Of a DNA stretch of 64,000 bases, positions 1-12,010 are shown piece after piece. Source of the DNA: Calliopsis andreniformis (lineage: Eukaryota; Arthropoda; Insecta; Hymenoptera; Andrenidae); contig NC_135071.1 in NCBI RefSeq assembly GCF_051401765.1, positions 13,990,961 through 14,054,960 of the forward strand. The letters are read 5' to 3'. The notes under the pieces were generated by a model, which was not told the origin of the DNA, made no database searches, and was given only the letters and a program-made list of their open reading frames with translations. Position numbers and translations under genes: made by a program. Each line of letters begins with the position of its first letter. The stretch's first letter is position 1.

Positions 1-728
1 TAGAGGTTACTTGAACCGAACGTAGACACAGACTTAAGTTAACAGTAGCCAAGATTTAGCTCTTTGAGTCTGTCTGGATATAAGGCAGACCTAGACTAGA
101 TCTAAGTCAAGACAAGCTTGAATGTTAGTCTGTCTACTTTGGTCTAATAGTAAGTCAAGCCTTGACTAGGTCTAACTCCCTAAATGTGTCTAGACTTCAA
201 TTAATCTTAGGGATCATCAAGAAGACACCCTCTTCCCTTTGGTCTTGGACTCTATCGTAGGGGGAAAATTAAATCAAACCTAACTCTCTGAACATGTCCA
301 AATCTGAGTCGGATCTGAACCTAAGACAGACTTAGAATTAAGATAAAATTAATTCTAGACTAGATCTAACGCAAATCTAGACATAAATCAGAGCTAATGA
401 ACTCTACTTTTGAAACAGTTGCCAATGTAGACACCTATAATGTTTTATTGAAGTACCTAAACCAACAGTTCACATCCTCATCCACAGTTTGTCTATAATA
501 TTTTTCAAAAATATTTCGACAGGCTTGAAGAATCACAAAAGGTGAGGATTTTAAACCCAACTAGTCCATACGGTTTCTCAGGGAATCAAACGAACCTAAA
601 CTATACGAACCGACGATACCAAAGGTTACAACCTGGGTCGAGGGCTGTGTTACTCGGTTGGTAGCGGCACAGGTACATGGCAAACCATCAATAGCTCGCA
701 ACAGCTAAATTATGTACGCTGCGTATAA

Positions 729-785
729 ACGAGCCACGGTATGCAAATGTGTACAAAGTGTCTGGGAACATTTTGTCAGCGTTAT
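729..785 (+). repeat. Direct repeat copy A around ATGCAAATGTGTACAAAG
   Basis: This segment shares the 18-mer ATGCAAATGTGTACAAAG and the flanking ACATTTTG/GCATTTTG block with 1849-1900, about 1.1 kb downstream in the same orientation. It includes the octamer ATGCAAAT, the POU-factor consensus. The copies differ at scattered positions, so this is an old duplication or a repeated regulatory module rather than an assembly artefact. Confidence 0.7.
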
Positions 786-1848
786 TCCCCAGTTTATGAA
801 ACGCGGCCGCGGGCTGATGAATTCAAGTTTCAATAGGGGTTCGCTTTATCTCTAGCAAAGCTGATATCATTCGACTGGTACCTAGACGAAGTTGCATTTT
901 CACGCATGAGCTAGGCAGTGTACTTGTGCTTAAGGAGGATTTATTTTTGAAGAGGATCGGTCAGTTGGGAAGGCTGACAACGTAGAGTTTAGAGAATGAA
1001 AGATTCAGCTCCAGTCTGGGTAGGTACATAAGGTCATTCAGGGATAGGTTTAGGGTTCAGGGAGCAAGATTCAGATTGAGGGTTTAGGAGCCACTCTTTT
1101 GGGAGTTCAGAGGAACAGAATATGACTCTGGAAGCTGCAGTCTTTAGTGACAATTTACATTATTTGTGAATTATGTCAAATTATGTCAATTGTATAGAAC
1201 TATAAGACACACAGTGTGACCAAACACAGTATTGCTTATGAATTGTGTCTACAATACTGTGAACTTAGAAGGTCGTTCTAAAAGCTTGAAGAGTACCTTT
1301 TTACAAATAGATCAGGTGAGAACACTTGATTTAGAGCAAGGCTGTGTTGTCCACAGACCTCAATTAACCGGATGCTAATTAGAACAAGATACACATCACA
1401 ATAGAACAATAGTCCTAACTTAAATAGCTTTTAATAGGACCTAGAACAAGTCCTCCACTACCTATGTCCAGGGTTTCTAAATTCACTACCTTTTGGCAGC
1501 ACCTAAAACTAATTCCACATTACTTTCGAACAGCCTCCCTAAATTTAGTATCTTTTCGAGCAACCTAAACCACTCCCCACCAATAAATTACAATAATCCC
1601 CTGCTTCAGTACGTTCTAAAACACCCCAAAACCCTTTCCACTGCAAATTGCAACAATCACCCCCCGCCTCCTGCCTCTTCCCAGATCCCAAAAACCCTCA
1701 CCCCTGTCCAATATCAGCCAAAACCCCCACTAACAGAATTTCCATCTCTCGCCTCGCCATCGCAGCGTCTCGTCGCCTCTCTCTAACACGGTACCAAGGA
1801 ATATCTCGCGCCAGGAAGGAAGGTCGGATTTCACGTGTGGTGAACTAG

Positions 1849-1900
1849 CGAAACGCGGTATGCAAATGTGTACAAAGCGTCGGCAGCATTTTGCAGGCCC
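1849..1900 (+). repeat. Direct repeat copy B around ATGCAAATGTGTACAAAG
   Basis: Second copy of the 729-785 module, at the left edge of the GC-rich block. The 18-mer containing the POU octamer is fully retained while the flanks have diverged, which is the pattern expected of a selected core. Selection is an inference from only two copies. Confidence 0.7.
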
Positions 1901-2619
1901 GTCGCCTCTCTTTTCCCCTCGCGCACGTACACACACGCGCAAACACAAACACATTTCTCTGTTCTCTGGCCTGGGGAAGATACAGGAGCTATGTCCTAAC
2001 CATCGACGACCCTCTGCCCTCTCCGCCCTTCCTCCCCTTTTTCCCCACCCCTCGCAACCGCCAGGCATCACGTTGCCCGCGGGCCAAAGAAAGTCTACGG
2101 CGTATGAATAAAATATTATTTTCGCGCCGTTACCTTGCCCTGGGATACCAGCCGACGTTCACGGTGGTCGGTGGAGAACAGCTACACTGCTGCTTGACGT
2201 TAAAGCGAACTTTACGCGGTAAAACAACTAATTGGGTTGCTCGCGGGAATGATACAAAGTGCCGTTTCTTGCAAAAATTAGCGGGTCGAGTTGAAACTGA
2301 CCTATGATTAGGGTCCTAATGAAAACAACTTTTCTCCAGTTTTATGACGCTTTTTTTAAGTCTATGTATTTAGTTAATGAGAATTGAAGACAGGGTAAGA
2401 GGATTTTATTTGTTTACAAAATTGTTCGATTAAAGTATTATGGAATGTTTCTTAGCTGTTATTTAGTCAGAAATCATTGAATGCACATTTGAGTATTTAG
2501 GTACTGTAAAATTTGAGATTTTGAGTCATTAAAAATTAAGTGTGTCTAAAGATTTGAGTACGAATGAATTTGAATGGTAAACCTGACAGCTTTAACGTAA
2601 AGCTATTTAAAGATTTGTA

Positions 2620-2830
2620 TTTTTGAAAACGTGAATATGGAAACATGGAAATATTTGAATATTTAAATACTGAAATAATGAGATACTGAATGGATTTAAA
2701 GTACTTAAATGTTTCAATATTATATTAAATCGTTGAATATTCAAAATTTCAATACTCGAAAATATTACTTGAATATTGGAAATATTTGAATCCTGAAAAA
2801 TGTTTAAATCTTCCGATTTAAATTTTCGAA
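2620..2830 (+). repeat. Octamer tract, TTTGAATA type
   Basis: The sequence falls into consecutive 8-mers such as AAATATTT, GAATATTT, AAATACTG and AGATACTG with little loss of phase. It is a degenerate member of the 8-bp repeat family seen across the window. Confidence 0.75.
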
Positions 2831-2929
2831 AATATTAATATTTCAATGCTCTTCATTAAAGTTTTCCTTCAAACAAAATAACTTTGTATCCATCCCCATC
2901 ATTTCTGACAAACTCTTAATCCAACATAG

Positions 2930-3360
2930 TAAAGCAAAAACTGTCCCGTCGAACAGCTTTCGAATTTGAATTTCACCTTCTAAATAGAGATCCTTGCCAT
3001 GTTTCTGTGCAGCGACAGGACAAGTAGGCGACTCGGAGGGTAAATAACGTCGTTAGGGACGACTAATGGAAGACCCGCGAAAATTATTGCTTAAACGTGG
3101 CGTATTTATCGCGTCTGCTATCTCTCTGCGCGCCCCGACGCCCCCTGCAACGTGTAATGTATTTTAAAAGCGTGCTTTCCCGGGGGCGGCGTCAAAAGCC
3201 GATATAAAATATGATCAAATAAAGCGGGCGAGAATTAAATTTGCCGGGCTCTTTCTTCGCATCATGCCAACCCCCCTAGCCTCTCCACCCTCCACCCTAC
3301 ATGCAGAAAATTGCGTGAAAACCTTCCTTCCACGTGCTCGAGACCTCTAATCATTGATGC
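2930..3360. other. GC-rich island without recognisable gene
   Basis: A CpG-containing block between two AT-rich octamer tracts. No long open frame and no splice-linked exon is visible. It could be a regulatory element; nothing in the sequence proves this. Confidence 0.35.
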
Positions 3361-3549
3361 ACGAAGAAGAATAACTCTGATAATCATTTTATTTGCAGTG
3401 TTTTAGGCTTCGAATGACTTTTTGTCTCGCATGACTATAATAAGGCATTGGTACATATTGAGCTTGGGTGATGTCTTCAGTCATTTGTGTATGGTGTACA
3501 TTGATGAAGTTGAATACATTTTTTTCTTGTATTTCAATGGCACTGTACA

Positions 3550-3920
3550 GGATGTGACTGAATTTTAGAAAATTGGAAGACTTGAGGACTTGAAAATTTG
3601 AATATTAAAATATATACCTAAATTATGTTTATTTCTAGTGAACTGGAAATTTAAGATCTTCAACGTTTGAGTATCTAAATACTAGAGAATTGGAAACTTT
3701 GAAACTTGAAAATTTGAGAATCAGAATATTAATTTGAACCTCTGAAAATTTGCATACTTAGGTGTTTGAATACTGAAATATTGGAATACTTAAAAGTTTG
3801 AATACTTGCATCTTCAAAACTAGGAACACTTGCAAACTTAAGTAACCGAATATTTTTGAATATTAAAATATCTAGAAATTTCTGTATATCGATTCCAAAA
3901 CTTGAATACTATTTAAGATA
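3550..3920 (+). repeat. Octamer tract, CTTGAAAA/TTTGAATA type
   Basis: Runs such as GACTTGAG, GACTTGAA, AATTTGAA and GTTTGAAT, ACTGAAAT, ATTGGAAT, ACTTAAAA follow one another every 8 bases, with occasional slips of one to three bases. The TTGA or TTGG core is on the plus strand. Confidence 0.75.
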
Positions 3921-3949
3921 CAACTTCAGAAATTGTTCCCCCCTCGTCC

Positions 3950-4480
3950 CGAAACTAAGGTCGCCCAACTCCAGATCAGCACACCTCCAAACATAGAATC
4001 CAAACCACACGTCAGATCTCAAGGTTTGCAGTCGTTGATCGTTCCGTCGAAAGGATTTTCCTTAGGTGCTCGATGCTGACTAAGCAGCAGCTGGCGAAAA
4101 GGGAACAAAAACGTTGGTAACGGTGTGCTAAACGCGAACTGGCACGCGATAGTGTGCGTGTATCGAGCGAGGATGCCTGCATGGCAGGTTAATACAGTGC
4201 CGCGCAGAGTGGAGGGTGGATGCTGATGTAATTTTTGCCCGTTTGATGTCTTTAATGGAATCAGGCGCGTATCTAGCAGGCGCCACTCAATTTGCAGGGT
4301 GCGACTAATGGCTGCCGAGAGGTAGACGCGGACCGACGAATGCCGAGGCTGTCCTTCCGTGCTTCGTTTGGTCCGAGCGTCCGTGTCTGTCATCTTGGTC
4401 TACCTATTTCGATTCCCCTGCACTATAAACGCGGCCCGACAGACCAGCACTACGAACTTCGGGGATGCTGGGCTTCAGTT
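3950..4480. other. Moderately GC-rich intergenic block
   Basis: Opposed open frames of 124 codons (minus) and 63 codons (plus) overlap here. Neither resembles a known protein nor has splice context, so I regard both as chance frames. A CTATAAAC sequence at about 4422 is TATA-like, but no transcript can be assigned to it. Confidence 0.35.
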
Positions 4481-4639
4481 TAAAGATTTGCCGATTTTCA
4501 ATCACTTCGAAGTGATATTGAGTTGAAAATATTGAATTTGTCACTTATTTTGGAAATGTTTTGCGCAAACGAGCACAAATAAATCATTCTGGTAGTACGA
4601 TTTATGAAAGAGGCGAAAGATTTTTTCGCTTGCATTGTG

Positions 4640-5340
4640 TGTTTGAAAGATTTAGTGTTAGAATGTTTAAAAAATTGAATACTTGAATATTTTGAGATTC
4701 GAGTACTCTAAAATTTCAATGTTAAAGTGTATAAATATTTGGAGAATATGTGGAAATTTGAATATTTCAGTACTTTTAATTTTGAATATTTGAATATTCA
4801 AAAGTGTAAATATTTCAACCACAACCAATATTTACATATTCAAATACTGAGATATTGGATACATTTGAAATTTTGAAATATAGAATTTGAAACATTTTTG
4901 TACTTCGAAATGCTGAAATATTTGAGAATTGCATAGGTACTTTAACATCTGAAGATTTGAAAATTTAAATAATGGAATACTTGAGAATTTAAATACTAAA
5001 TTAATTAAATATCTATAAATATATCTGAATTAAAATACTTGAAACTTGAAACTACAAAAATTCGTAAATTTGAACATTTAAGTTTTTGAATATTTGTACC
5101 TTAACAAAATTTCTAATATTAAAAACTTGAATTTTTCTCAATACTCAGATATTTAAAATTTGAAATTTGAAAATTTAAATTTTCTTTTAATTTATTGATA
5201 AGACATGGATATTGTAAAATAGATAAGAATTTTGAAGATTTCAATATTTGGAAACACCAATATTAAAATACATAAATACTTGAATACAGAAATTTTTGGA
5301 ATTCAGGAAAATTTTAATATCTCAATCAGTAAATATTAGA
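4640..5340 (+). repeat. Long octamer tract, TTTGAATA type
   Basis: About 700 bases of degenerate 8-bp repeat with TTGAA/TTGAG cores mainly on the plus strand, and some CAAATATT units in the other orientation near 4830. It is the longest continuous AT-rich octamer tract in the window. Confidence 0.7.
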
Positions 5341-6399
5341 ATATTGCAAATAATAATAAAATACTTTAAAACAAAGCATCGAATACAACTTAACACCAGT
5401 AACACCTTTCCAACAATCATGAACAATATTAAACTTTTTCCACATACCTGAAACATTTCTTGCTCAGGTTCCACAAAATAAAGTTCTCTCACACTTATCA
5501 CAACACCACCCTTAAGTTTCATTTTTCCGTAGTCCCACTTTCTCCACATCTCCCAAGACAACGATGGGCTCCAAAAACCCCAACGCAAAGCATCGAGAGT
5601 CTCACGGCCCCTGGAACGTTCACCAGTCCGCTAAAATATATTACGCTTCGCTCATCATTGCGCTATTCTTCGCGCGCGATCACGCGGAATGATAGGACAG
5701 CAGCGAGTGAGTGTATTTAGTCGAACGTCTCGACCTAAATGTTTGACATTAGCGAGCGAGACGAGCGCCATCCCCCCCCTGAGGGGTGCGACGCGTCCCT
5801 CGAAATGCGTTTTCACGCCAATTTGTCTCACCGGAAGCTTTCACGAGTCTTTACGCTTCCCTCCCCGGCGTGCTCGCGCGCGCGGCTACGCACAAGCGCC
5901 ACACATTTGCTCTCTGCCGCATAAACGCGTGGCGCGCAGTAGATTGTGAGAACAAAAAGATCGTGCAGCCCTTTGACAACTCCTTTTTGGTTTATGTGCG
6001 ATTTTCGTTCTCTGGTGAGATCCGGAAGACACCGGAAATCGAACCGGGAACGCCATTTTGAACCACTCTGCTTTGTCCTCGACTATCTCTCCTGTGTTGG
6101 TTTTTAGAGTACAGTGGTGAGAATTCTCTTTTTTCTTTTTTTTTTTTTGTCACAGTCGAAATAGAAATTAGATTAAAAATTTGAATTATTTAGTTAGCGT
6201 TAGATCGTTGAGGTTAGGTGATATAAAAAAGCTACAGGATCTTTCTGTGATTGTGTGCTTAGTTTTTGCTTTGCTTAGTTTCAGCTTTGCGAGTCGTAAA
6301 TTTGTTGTGATAAACTAATGAGTAGAATTTTGTGTTTATTTTTCGCAATCGAAATATGAGATATTTAAAAATTTGAATTTTTTAAAACTTTAACGAATT
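5341..6399. other. Intergenic, GC-rich 5560-6060, poly-T 6129-6149
   Basis: Positions 5560-6060 are CpG-rich, with overlapping frames in all phases but none with a recognisable domain. A GCGCGCGCG run near 5874 is Z-DNA-prone. A T-rich stretch at about 6122-6149 follows. No gene is supported. Confidence 0.4.
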
Positions 6400-6680
6400 C
6401 GAAAACTTGCGTATTTAAATACTGCAATGTTTGAATATTTGAATACTGAAATATTCATATATTGAAATCTGAATACTGCAATATGTATATGAAATTCTGA
6501 ATATTAGAGAATTTTGAATCTTTAAACATTTGAAAATTCTATAAAGTAACACACTTCGATCATCAAACACTGAAATAATTATTCAATAATTTGAGTACTA
6601 GAGTGTTAGAATATTTGAACACAACTTCCATATACTTAGATATTCTTATTCTTATATTATCAAATATTTGAAAACTCGCA
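6400..6680 (+). repeat. Octamer tract, TTTGAATA type
   Basis: Units such as GTTTGAAT, ATTTGAAT, ACTGAAAT, ATTCATAT and ATTGAAAT are in 8-bp register, decaying toward the right end. Confidence 0.7.
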
Positions 6681-7499
6681 ATTTTCATCCCCATCATTTC
6701 TTCTAACCTAATCACCAGCACACTAATAAACTACCTCATATTAATCAACTCAGCCTAAAACCCCCTCGCTCTCTTCACCCTCTAATGACCACCAGTAAAC
6801 CCTCCAAGCGCTTTCATTTTTAAGGTTTTCGGTTCAGTGTCCAACGAAGACGTCCTTCTTCAAAGCCCTCGCCCCTCGCGGGCGACCATTCCAATCGCCA
6901 ATCCTAATCGCATTAATCGCGCGAAACCATAACGATTTCTTGCTATTATAGATACACTCTACTTCACAGGCACAATAGATCCCCCGATATTATACACTCG
7001 CGCTCGCCTGTGTATAATAACGAGAGGAAACCCGAAGGAGCTTTATTTCCCTCGGGAGCTTAAAGCGCCGCTCGGAGCCCATTCGGCGAGGCGAGTCGAA
7101 GAGCAAAGACGCAGAAGATCATATCAGAGCAGATAATTGGTCGGTGATCCTCTCTTGAAACGGCGGCTCCCTTCATTGTAAGCGTCCGAGTTCGACTGCT
7201 TTCGTCATGAAGAGGGAGGAGGTGGGAGAGGGGTTGGAGGGGGGACCAGAAATCCATGGATTGCTTTAATTAAAAGCGATCCAAGTCACCGTGCTTTCTT
7301 TTTCCACGCAAAGGGGAAGGAGGAATTGCCTTGGAGCTGATAAAACGACGTCGATGGAATTTTCATTTTTCGAGCCTTGTCCCGCGGTTGGTTTTCATTA
7401 TTTGGTTTTTGAAAGCTTCGGATTTGTTTCGTGTTTGTCGATTGACTCAGAGATCCTCGTTGTTTTTGAGCAATATTTCAATGTTTCGATACTTGTTTA
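6681..7499. other. Intergenic with GC-rich centre (6830-7330)
   Basis: Contains a GC-rich segment with a G-rich run near 7204-7250. Small frames on both strands lack any family signature. Confidence 0.35.
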
Positions 7500-7660
7500 A
7501 GTATTAGAATAGAATATTTCAAAATTATGTACTTGAATATTAAGATATTTTCAAATTTTCAAATTTGAATATTTAAAAATTTGAATATTTGAATATTTAA
7601 AAATTTGAATATTTGAATATTGGAATATTGGAATTCCTGAATTTTTGAATCATTTAACCA
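7500..7660 (+). repeat. Octamer tract, clean TATTTGAA units
   Basis: From 7562 there are eleven consecutive 8-mers without slippage: AATTTGAA, TATTTAAA, AATTTGAA, TATTTGAA, TATTTAAA and so on to TATTGGAA, TATTGGAA, TTCCTGAA and TTTTTGAA. The change from TTGAA to TTGGA inside the run links the AT-rich and GGAC-type variants. Confidence 0.85.
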
Positions 7661-8659
7661 ATATTGCTATCATTAACATGAAATAAATTTTTCTCACCGA
7701 TCAAACCCAGAATGCAAATCTTTTAAAGAATCCAACAAGCGCGTGCCAGAACAAGAAGGCGCCTGCATAATAATGAAATTATTTTTCCTAATGTTCCCTT
7801 TGAACGTGTTGCAACGTCATACGGCTGCTTTATGCCGGTTTTACGACGACGTCGGCCTGGGTAAATGATTACAGGCCCCGTCCTGTCCAGTTGTGACGTT
7901 GTAAGCTCTCCCACTCAAGAATCGGAGAGAAAAGGAGCTTGTAAGCGATGCCAAAGTGTCTACGTCAACTAAACCCCTCCAACCGTTTAAATTGGCACTT
8001 GAACTATAGCTACACACAGAAAAATATTCATTAAAAATCCCCTCCAACATCTTTAAACTTCAAATCCCAGGAATTATGAAACCATGAGAGGCTTCTGTGC
8101 GCGAATCCTATATTCCTATCTTAAAAATTAGGTCTCAAAATGCGATTAAAGGGTCAAAGAAAAGGGGGAGGTAGTTTCAAACACCTGTTATTATTCATAA
8201 GAAGAGCCAAGACTATTTTATCGGCATTTGGAAGCTTTCTTATACAGTTCTAGTGTCGAATGAGAATAGATAGAGCATTCTATAACACTCGAGAGACTGA
8301 AAAGGTAGAGAACTGGTCGGGGAAGATAGGAGAAGGGTAAACCCCCTAGTTGGGGCAGGGGGGAGGGAGAAAATGAAGGGTAAGCAAAAAGAGAGGAGAG
8401 TGAAGAGGGATTCGAGTCTTCGAGCAGGCAGGATAAATAAACGCAGCGCGCCGCCCTCTCATCTTGAACACCTCTATTTCGCCGCCGAGAGAGTCGCAAG
8501 TCATCCTGCGTGGCTGACTTGCGAAGGTGAAAAAGAGGGGGGCTAGGAAGACAAGAGCAGGAGGGGGGAGAAATGAAGACACCTTCTTCACCTTTCGTTA
8601 CTCGCTATAACCGCTCGTCATTAACCTTTCCTGGATAATACTGATGAGAGCTGCGAGCA
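7661..8659. other. Intergenic, nothing recognised
   Basis: Mixed composition with purine-rich plus-strand sequence at 8300-8580. Overlapping serine/leucine-rich minus-strand frames reflect this purine bias, not a gene. Confidence 0.4.
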
Positions 8660-8960
8660 TAGATGTTTGAACATTTAGATGTTGGAGTTTAAAAAAATAT
8701 TGGACTATCGTAATATTTGAATACATGAATATTTGAGTATTGAGTTATTAGACTATTATACTATTGGACTATTAGACTATTGAACTATTGGACTATTGGA
8801 CTGTTGGACTATTGGGTTATTGCGCTGTTGGACTATTCTACTATTGTATTATTGGATTATTGGACTTTTGGACTATTGGACTATGTATTGGGCTATTGTG
8901 CTATTGGGATACTGAACTATTGGACTGTTGATACATTTGAATACTTAAGTAATAGAAATT
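8660..8960 (+). repeat. Octamer array, CTATTGGA core flanked by ATATTTGA units
   Basis: From 8697 the sequence reads in 8-mers: ATATTGGA, CTATCGTA, ATATTTGA, ATACATGA, ATATTTGA, then about fifteen CTATTGGA-like units, returning to ACATTTGA and ATACTTAA near 8930-8950. One 4-bp slip occurs near 8883. The centre is more homogeneous than the edges, as expected for an array that expanded from an older degenerate tract. Confidence 0.9.
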
Positions 8961-9857
8961 TGAAATTACAGATTCGTGGTTTTCGCTAAAATATCCTACT
9001 CTAATAATTCCATAACAAGTTACAACATTAAAAACCTAGTAAAACAAGTTAAGTGACTTATGGCCTCAAAAACTTATGAATTTACATACAAGTAAATCCC
9101 TACTCATTCCGAAATTTCGATTTTTCTTGTCTCTTAAAGCCTTCTTCAGTCTATCCCCCTTTGACAAAGATACAGAAGTCCCTGCTAAGAGATAACGTAG
9201 CCACTTGTCAACGCATCGAGGGGCATTATCCCCAGATAATTCCAACTATCAACATCCTCAACGTAAATCTGGAGTAACGACGACAGAACACCTGTCGAAT
9301 CGCCACAGGTGGTGGCCACGGATGTTTGTAATACAAGGGAGCATCGATAGGTCACGTGGTGGTACCTGTCGCGAGTTGGACAGATCCAATATGGCGGCCA
9401 GTGGCTTCGTAGCAAAGAGCGCCCTTTCAGAGCAAAGCCGTGCGTAATCGGCTTTGTCGGAACGACAAATCCTCCACAGGAATCTGAAAGAGGTAACCAG
9501 GCAAACAAATCGCTCAAAGACGAAGAAAGAGTCCCATCCGGCTTTACTAATTTCCTAACCACTTTTCTCCACCTACTTGCCACCGGCTTGCCTCGACCTG
9601 TAAATGCTCGAGATTCTAGATAAGTCGCGGAATAGTTCGAATTACTTCACAGACAAAGAGATTGAGAGCTTGATTCCGTTTATAGGTTAAGATAAGAAAA
9701 AGAGGGGGACGATGTTTTTGAAATAGTTTGTTTATCACAGGAGAGGGGATTGCATCAATGTGGGTTCAGCAAGTTATTCAACCCTCTAAAAATATTGGAC
9801 TACTTTTTGAGTGTAACAGAGCAACTCGCGCCAAATTTTTTTCTACAACCTACAATC
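8961..9857. other. Intergenic; GC-rich block 9180-9600 with a YY1/PHO-like site
   Basis: The 132-codon minus-strand frame and the 80-codon plus-strand frame overlap and match nothing I know. AATATGGCGGCC at about 9389 contains the ATGGCGGC core bound by YY1/Pleiohomeotic proteins. Confidence 0.35.
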
Positions 9858-10260
9858 ATCTCTGAAAACATCGACAATAATTCATTATCGAAGTGAGAAA
9901 CAGGTTCTCACTTTAGAACTCTTTTTGCCCTAGACTATACGTAGAAGCACATAATGATAAGAGAAAGGGGCAATGAAGAACATTAAACTTTTTATACTAT
10001 CCTCTCAAAAAACATTGATCTCAACCTATTACCAAAACGAGAAACATAGTTCCTGTTTTAGAACATTTTTTATCAAATATCGTGTGTAAAAGAGTAAGTC
10101 TCACCATTTTCTCTTCAGTGACTTACTATCTTCCCTAAAAACATTAACCTCAATTTATTATCGAAAACAGAAGCGCAGTTCTTTTCCCTATCCATGTTTT
10201 TAGTCAGAACCGCGTGTAGGAGGCAAGTTCTCATGATGATAATGAGGTGGGAGAGGAGAG
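9858..10260 (+). repeat. Three diverged tandem copies of a ~130-143 bp unit
   Basis: Related segments start at about 9858, 10001 and 10131. Each begins with a CTCT-AAAACAT-like motif, continues with ATTATCGAA or ATTACCAAA, then GAGAAACA-GTTC, a TTTTAGAAC-like block and a GTGTAAGAG-like block. Identity is partial and spacing varies (143 then 130), so the duplication is old. No open frame spans the unit. Confidence 0.6.
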
Positions 10261-11960
10261 GAGAAAGGAACGAGATGACGAAAGACGCGAAACTGGTTGC
10301 GGAGAGCTGGCTGATCCTGTGGGTCGGCGAATAGGGCGGTTCGCGCGTGATTTGCGCGATTACCTGTAATGATGCTCGCTCTCTCATGGGGGTCGTGACT
10401 GATCCCCGTGTGTGGGTACAGCTTCATGACAATGGCCGCTCATTATCGGCTCGCTATTGGCCTATTGTTGCCGGTGAGAGAGCCGGAACGACTTTACCGA
10501 CATGCGGCGAAGAGTGATACTGGGCTACACCGCAGGGTGACTCGTCCTTTTTCGATGTTGTCGCCGAATTGCGCCCTGCACGGCGACTGGTGAATAATAA
10601 AAGGCGAATTTCGACCATCTATGATTTTAATGCGAAACATGGCCTCCATTGCTCGTTCCCCGCGAACTAGCCGCAAAACGGTGCTAAAGATGACGTAGCA
10701 CAGTGGTGTAGGTACTTTCAAAAAACATTGACTGCTGTGGTAGCATCACTTCAGCAAAACTTTCAAAAAATATTGACTACTGTAATACTATTGCATGGAC
10801 AAATTTAAAAAGTGGATAGTGACTAGTGAGCATATGCCTGTTTCTTGTCAGTAAGATAACCTATGACTGGTCCCACGTGCTATTTCGGAGCTCCTGATTG
10901 GTCCACGAAACCAAGCCACTCCCCCAAGTATAGAATGAACTTGAAAGAGCGTAAAACCAACTTTCAGAGACAAAAGTCGATTCTAATAATTTCTAATCAA
11001 CTTCTTTAATCCCATTCAGGAAATAATACACTTTCTAATTATTTCGTGCATTTTGTGAAAAAAATGTGTCAGTAGTAGAGACAAATGAGCCAAAGGGCGC
11101 AAATGACGGCTTGAAGGGATTTAATTAACAATTTTTAATTAATCCGATAATGAAGATAAGCCTCCCCATATTAAATACATCTTTTATGCATAAAGAATAA
11201 TGCACGTTCAATCGTAATGGTAGGAGCACTCTCAGAAATTTGCGATTCCGTTTCTTTTGTTGCTGGTGAAAAAAAGAGGCTGCGTGTGCGCGCGCACACA
11301 CATCGGCTAAATTCGCTGCTCGTCGAATGCAGCCATACGTCGTCGCAGTTTTAATCAACGCCGTTGCAAATCCCCTCGGCGTCGGCTCTTCCACTTTTTT
11401 TTTTTTTTTTTTGTTCATCAGGACCCCCGTTTTTTTATTTTTAATTTCATTAGCAACCGAACAGCAGGCGGATTATGGCCGACTCGTAGAATCCCCCTTC
11501 GAGGGATTATCGAGGCTCGGAAAAACTACGGAAAATGCGAAAAATAGCGGATGAACGGAAGTTCGAGAGCTCTTAAAGGGAAAGTTAGAAAAAGTTTGCT
11601 GCGTAATGGGTTTCTGCGAATTAGTTTTGTAAAATATAGTATGCTAGAAATTTTTCGCCGATAGATAAGTGTAGTTACCTTCGTTTCGATAAGGAAAAAG
11701 CTTTGATCTAAATAAATTTGATTTTCTATCGTTTTAAACAATTTAAAAAAAATTCTCTATAAAAAAGTTTTTCAAATGTCAAAAGTCTCAATTTGAGAGC
11801 TAAACAGTCCTTGATATTTAAGTTGGGTCATATTTAAACCAGGTTAAAAAACGTTAAGAAATTTATATAATTTTAGATTTGGTAATAGACTACTTCTTTG
11901 ATATAGACTACTTGTATGTATATCTACAAGCATGATACAAGTATTTATTAAAATTACTTA
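10261..11960. other. Intergenic; short direct repeat at 10714, poly-T at ~11393-11412
   Basis: ACTTTCAAAAAACATTGACT at 10714 recurs at 10759 as ACTTTCAAAAAATATTGACT, a 45-bp period in two copies. A poly-T run lies at 11393-11412 and a GCGTGTGCGCGCGCACACAC alternation near 11281 could adopt Z-DNA. Frames of about 60-100 codons around 10200-10700 and 11125-11550 are not supported as genes. Confidence 0.45.
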
Positions 11961-11978
11961 CTAACTAGTAATACACGG

Positions 11979-12010
11979 CAAAGATTCACAAAGTAAATTC
12001 TACGGTCACT
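11979..12010 (-). repeat. Dispersed motif, copy 1
   Basis: On the plus strand this reads AAAGATTCACAAAGTAAATT then CTACGGTCACT. It is one of nine related copies between 11.9 and 27.3 kb; on the other strand the shared core is TTTGCTTTGTGAATCTTT-like. Confidence 0.75.

Larger units (their letters stand above)
1..2560. other. Intergenic: low-complexity DNA, then a GC/pyrimidine-rich block
   Basis: Positions 1-420 are a degenerate simple sequence built from variants of CTAGACTAGATCTAAGTC, with no clean period. Positions 960-1130 hold a second degenerate run based on GGTTTAGGGTTCAGG. Positions 1650-2110 are C-rich with long pyrimidine runs. Open frames of up to 138 codons there overlap on both strands, are proline/serine/arginine-rich and match no family I know, so I do not call them genes. 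A short sequence at 729-785 recurs at 1849-1900 and is listed separately. Confidence 0.5.

Noticed and set aside
1891..2307. 138-codon frame in the first GC-rich block
   Set aside because: Overlapped by other frames on both strands and without recognisable domain.
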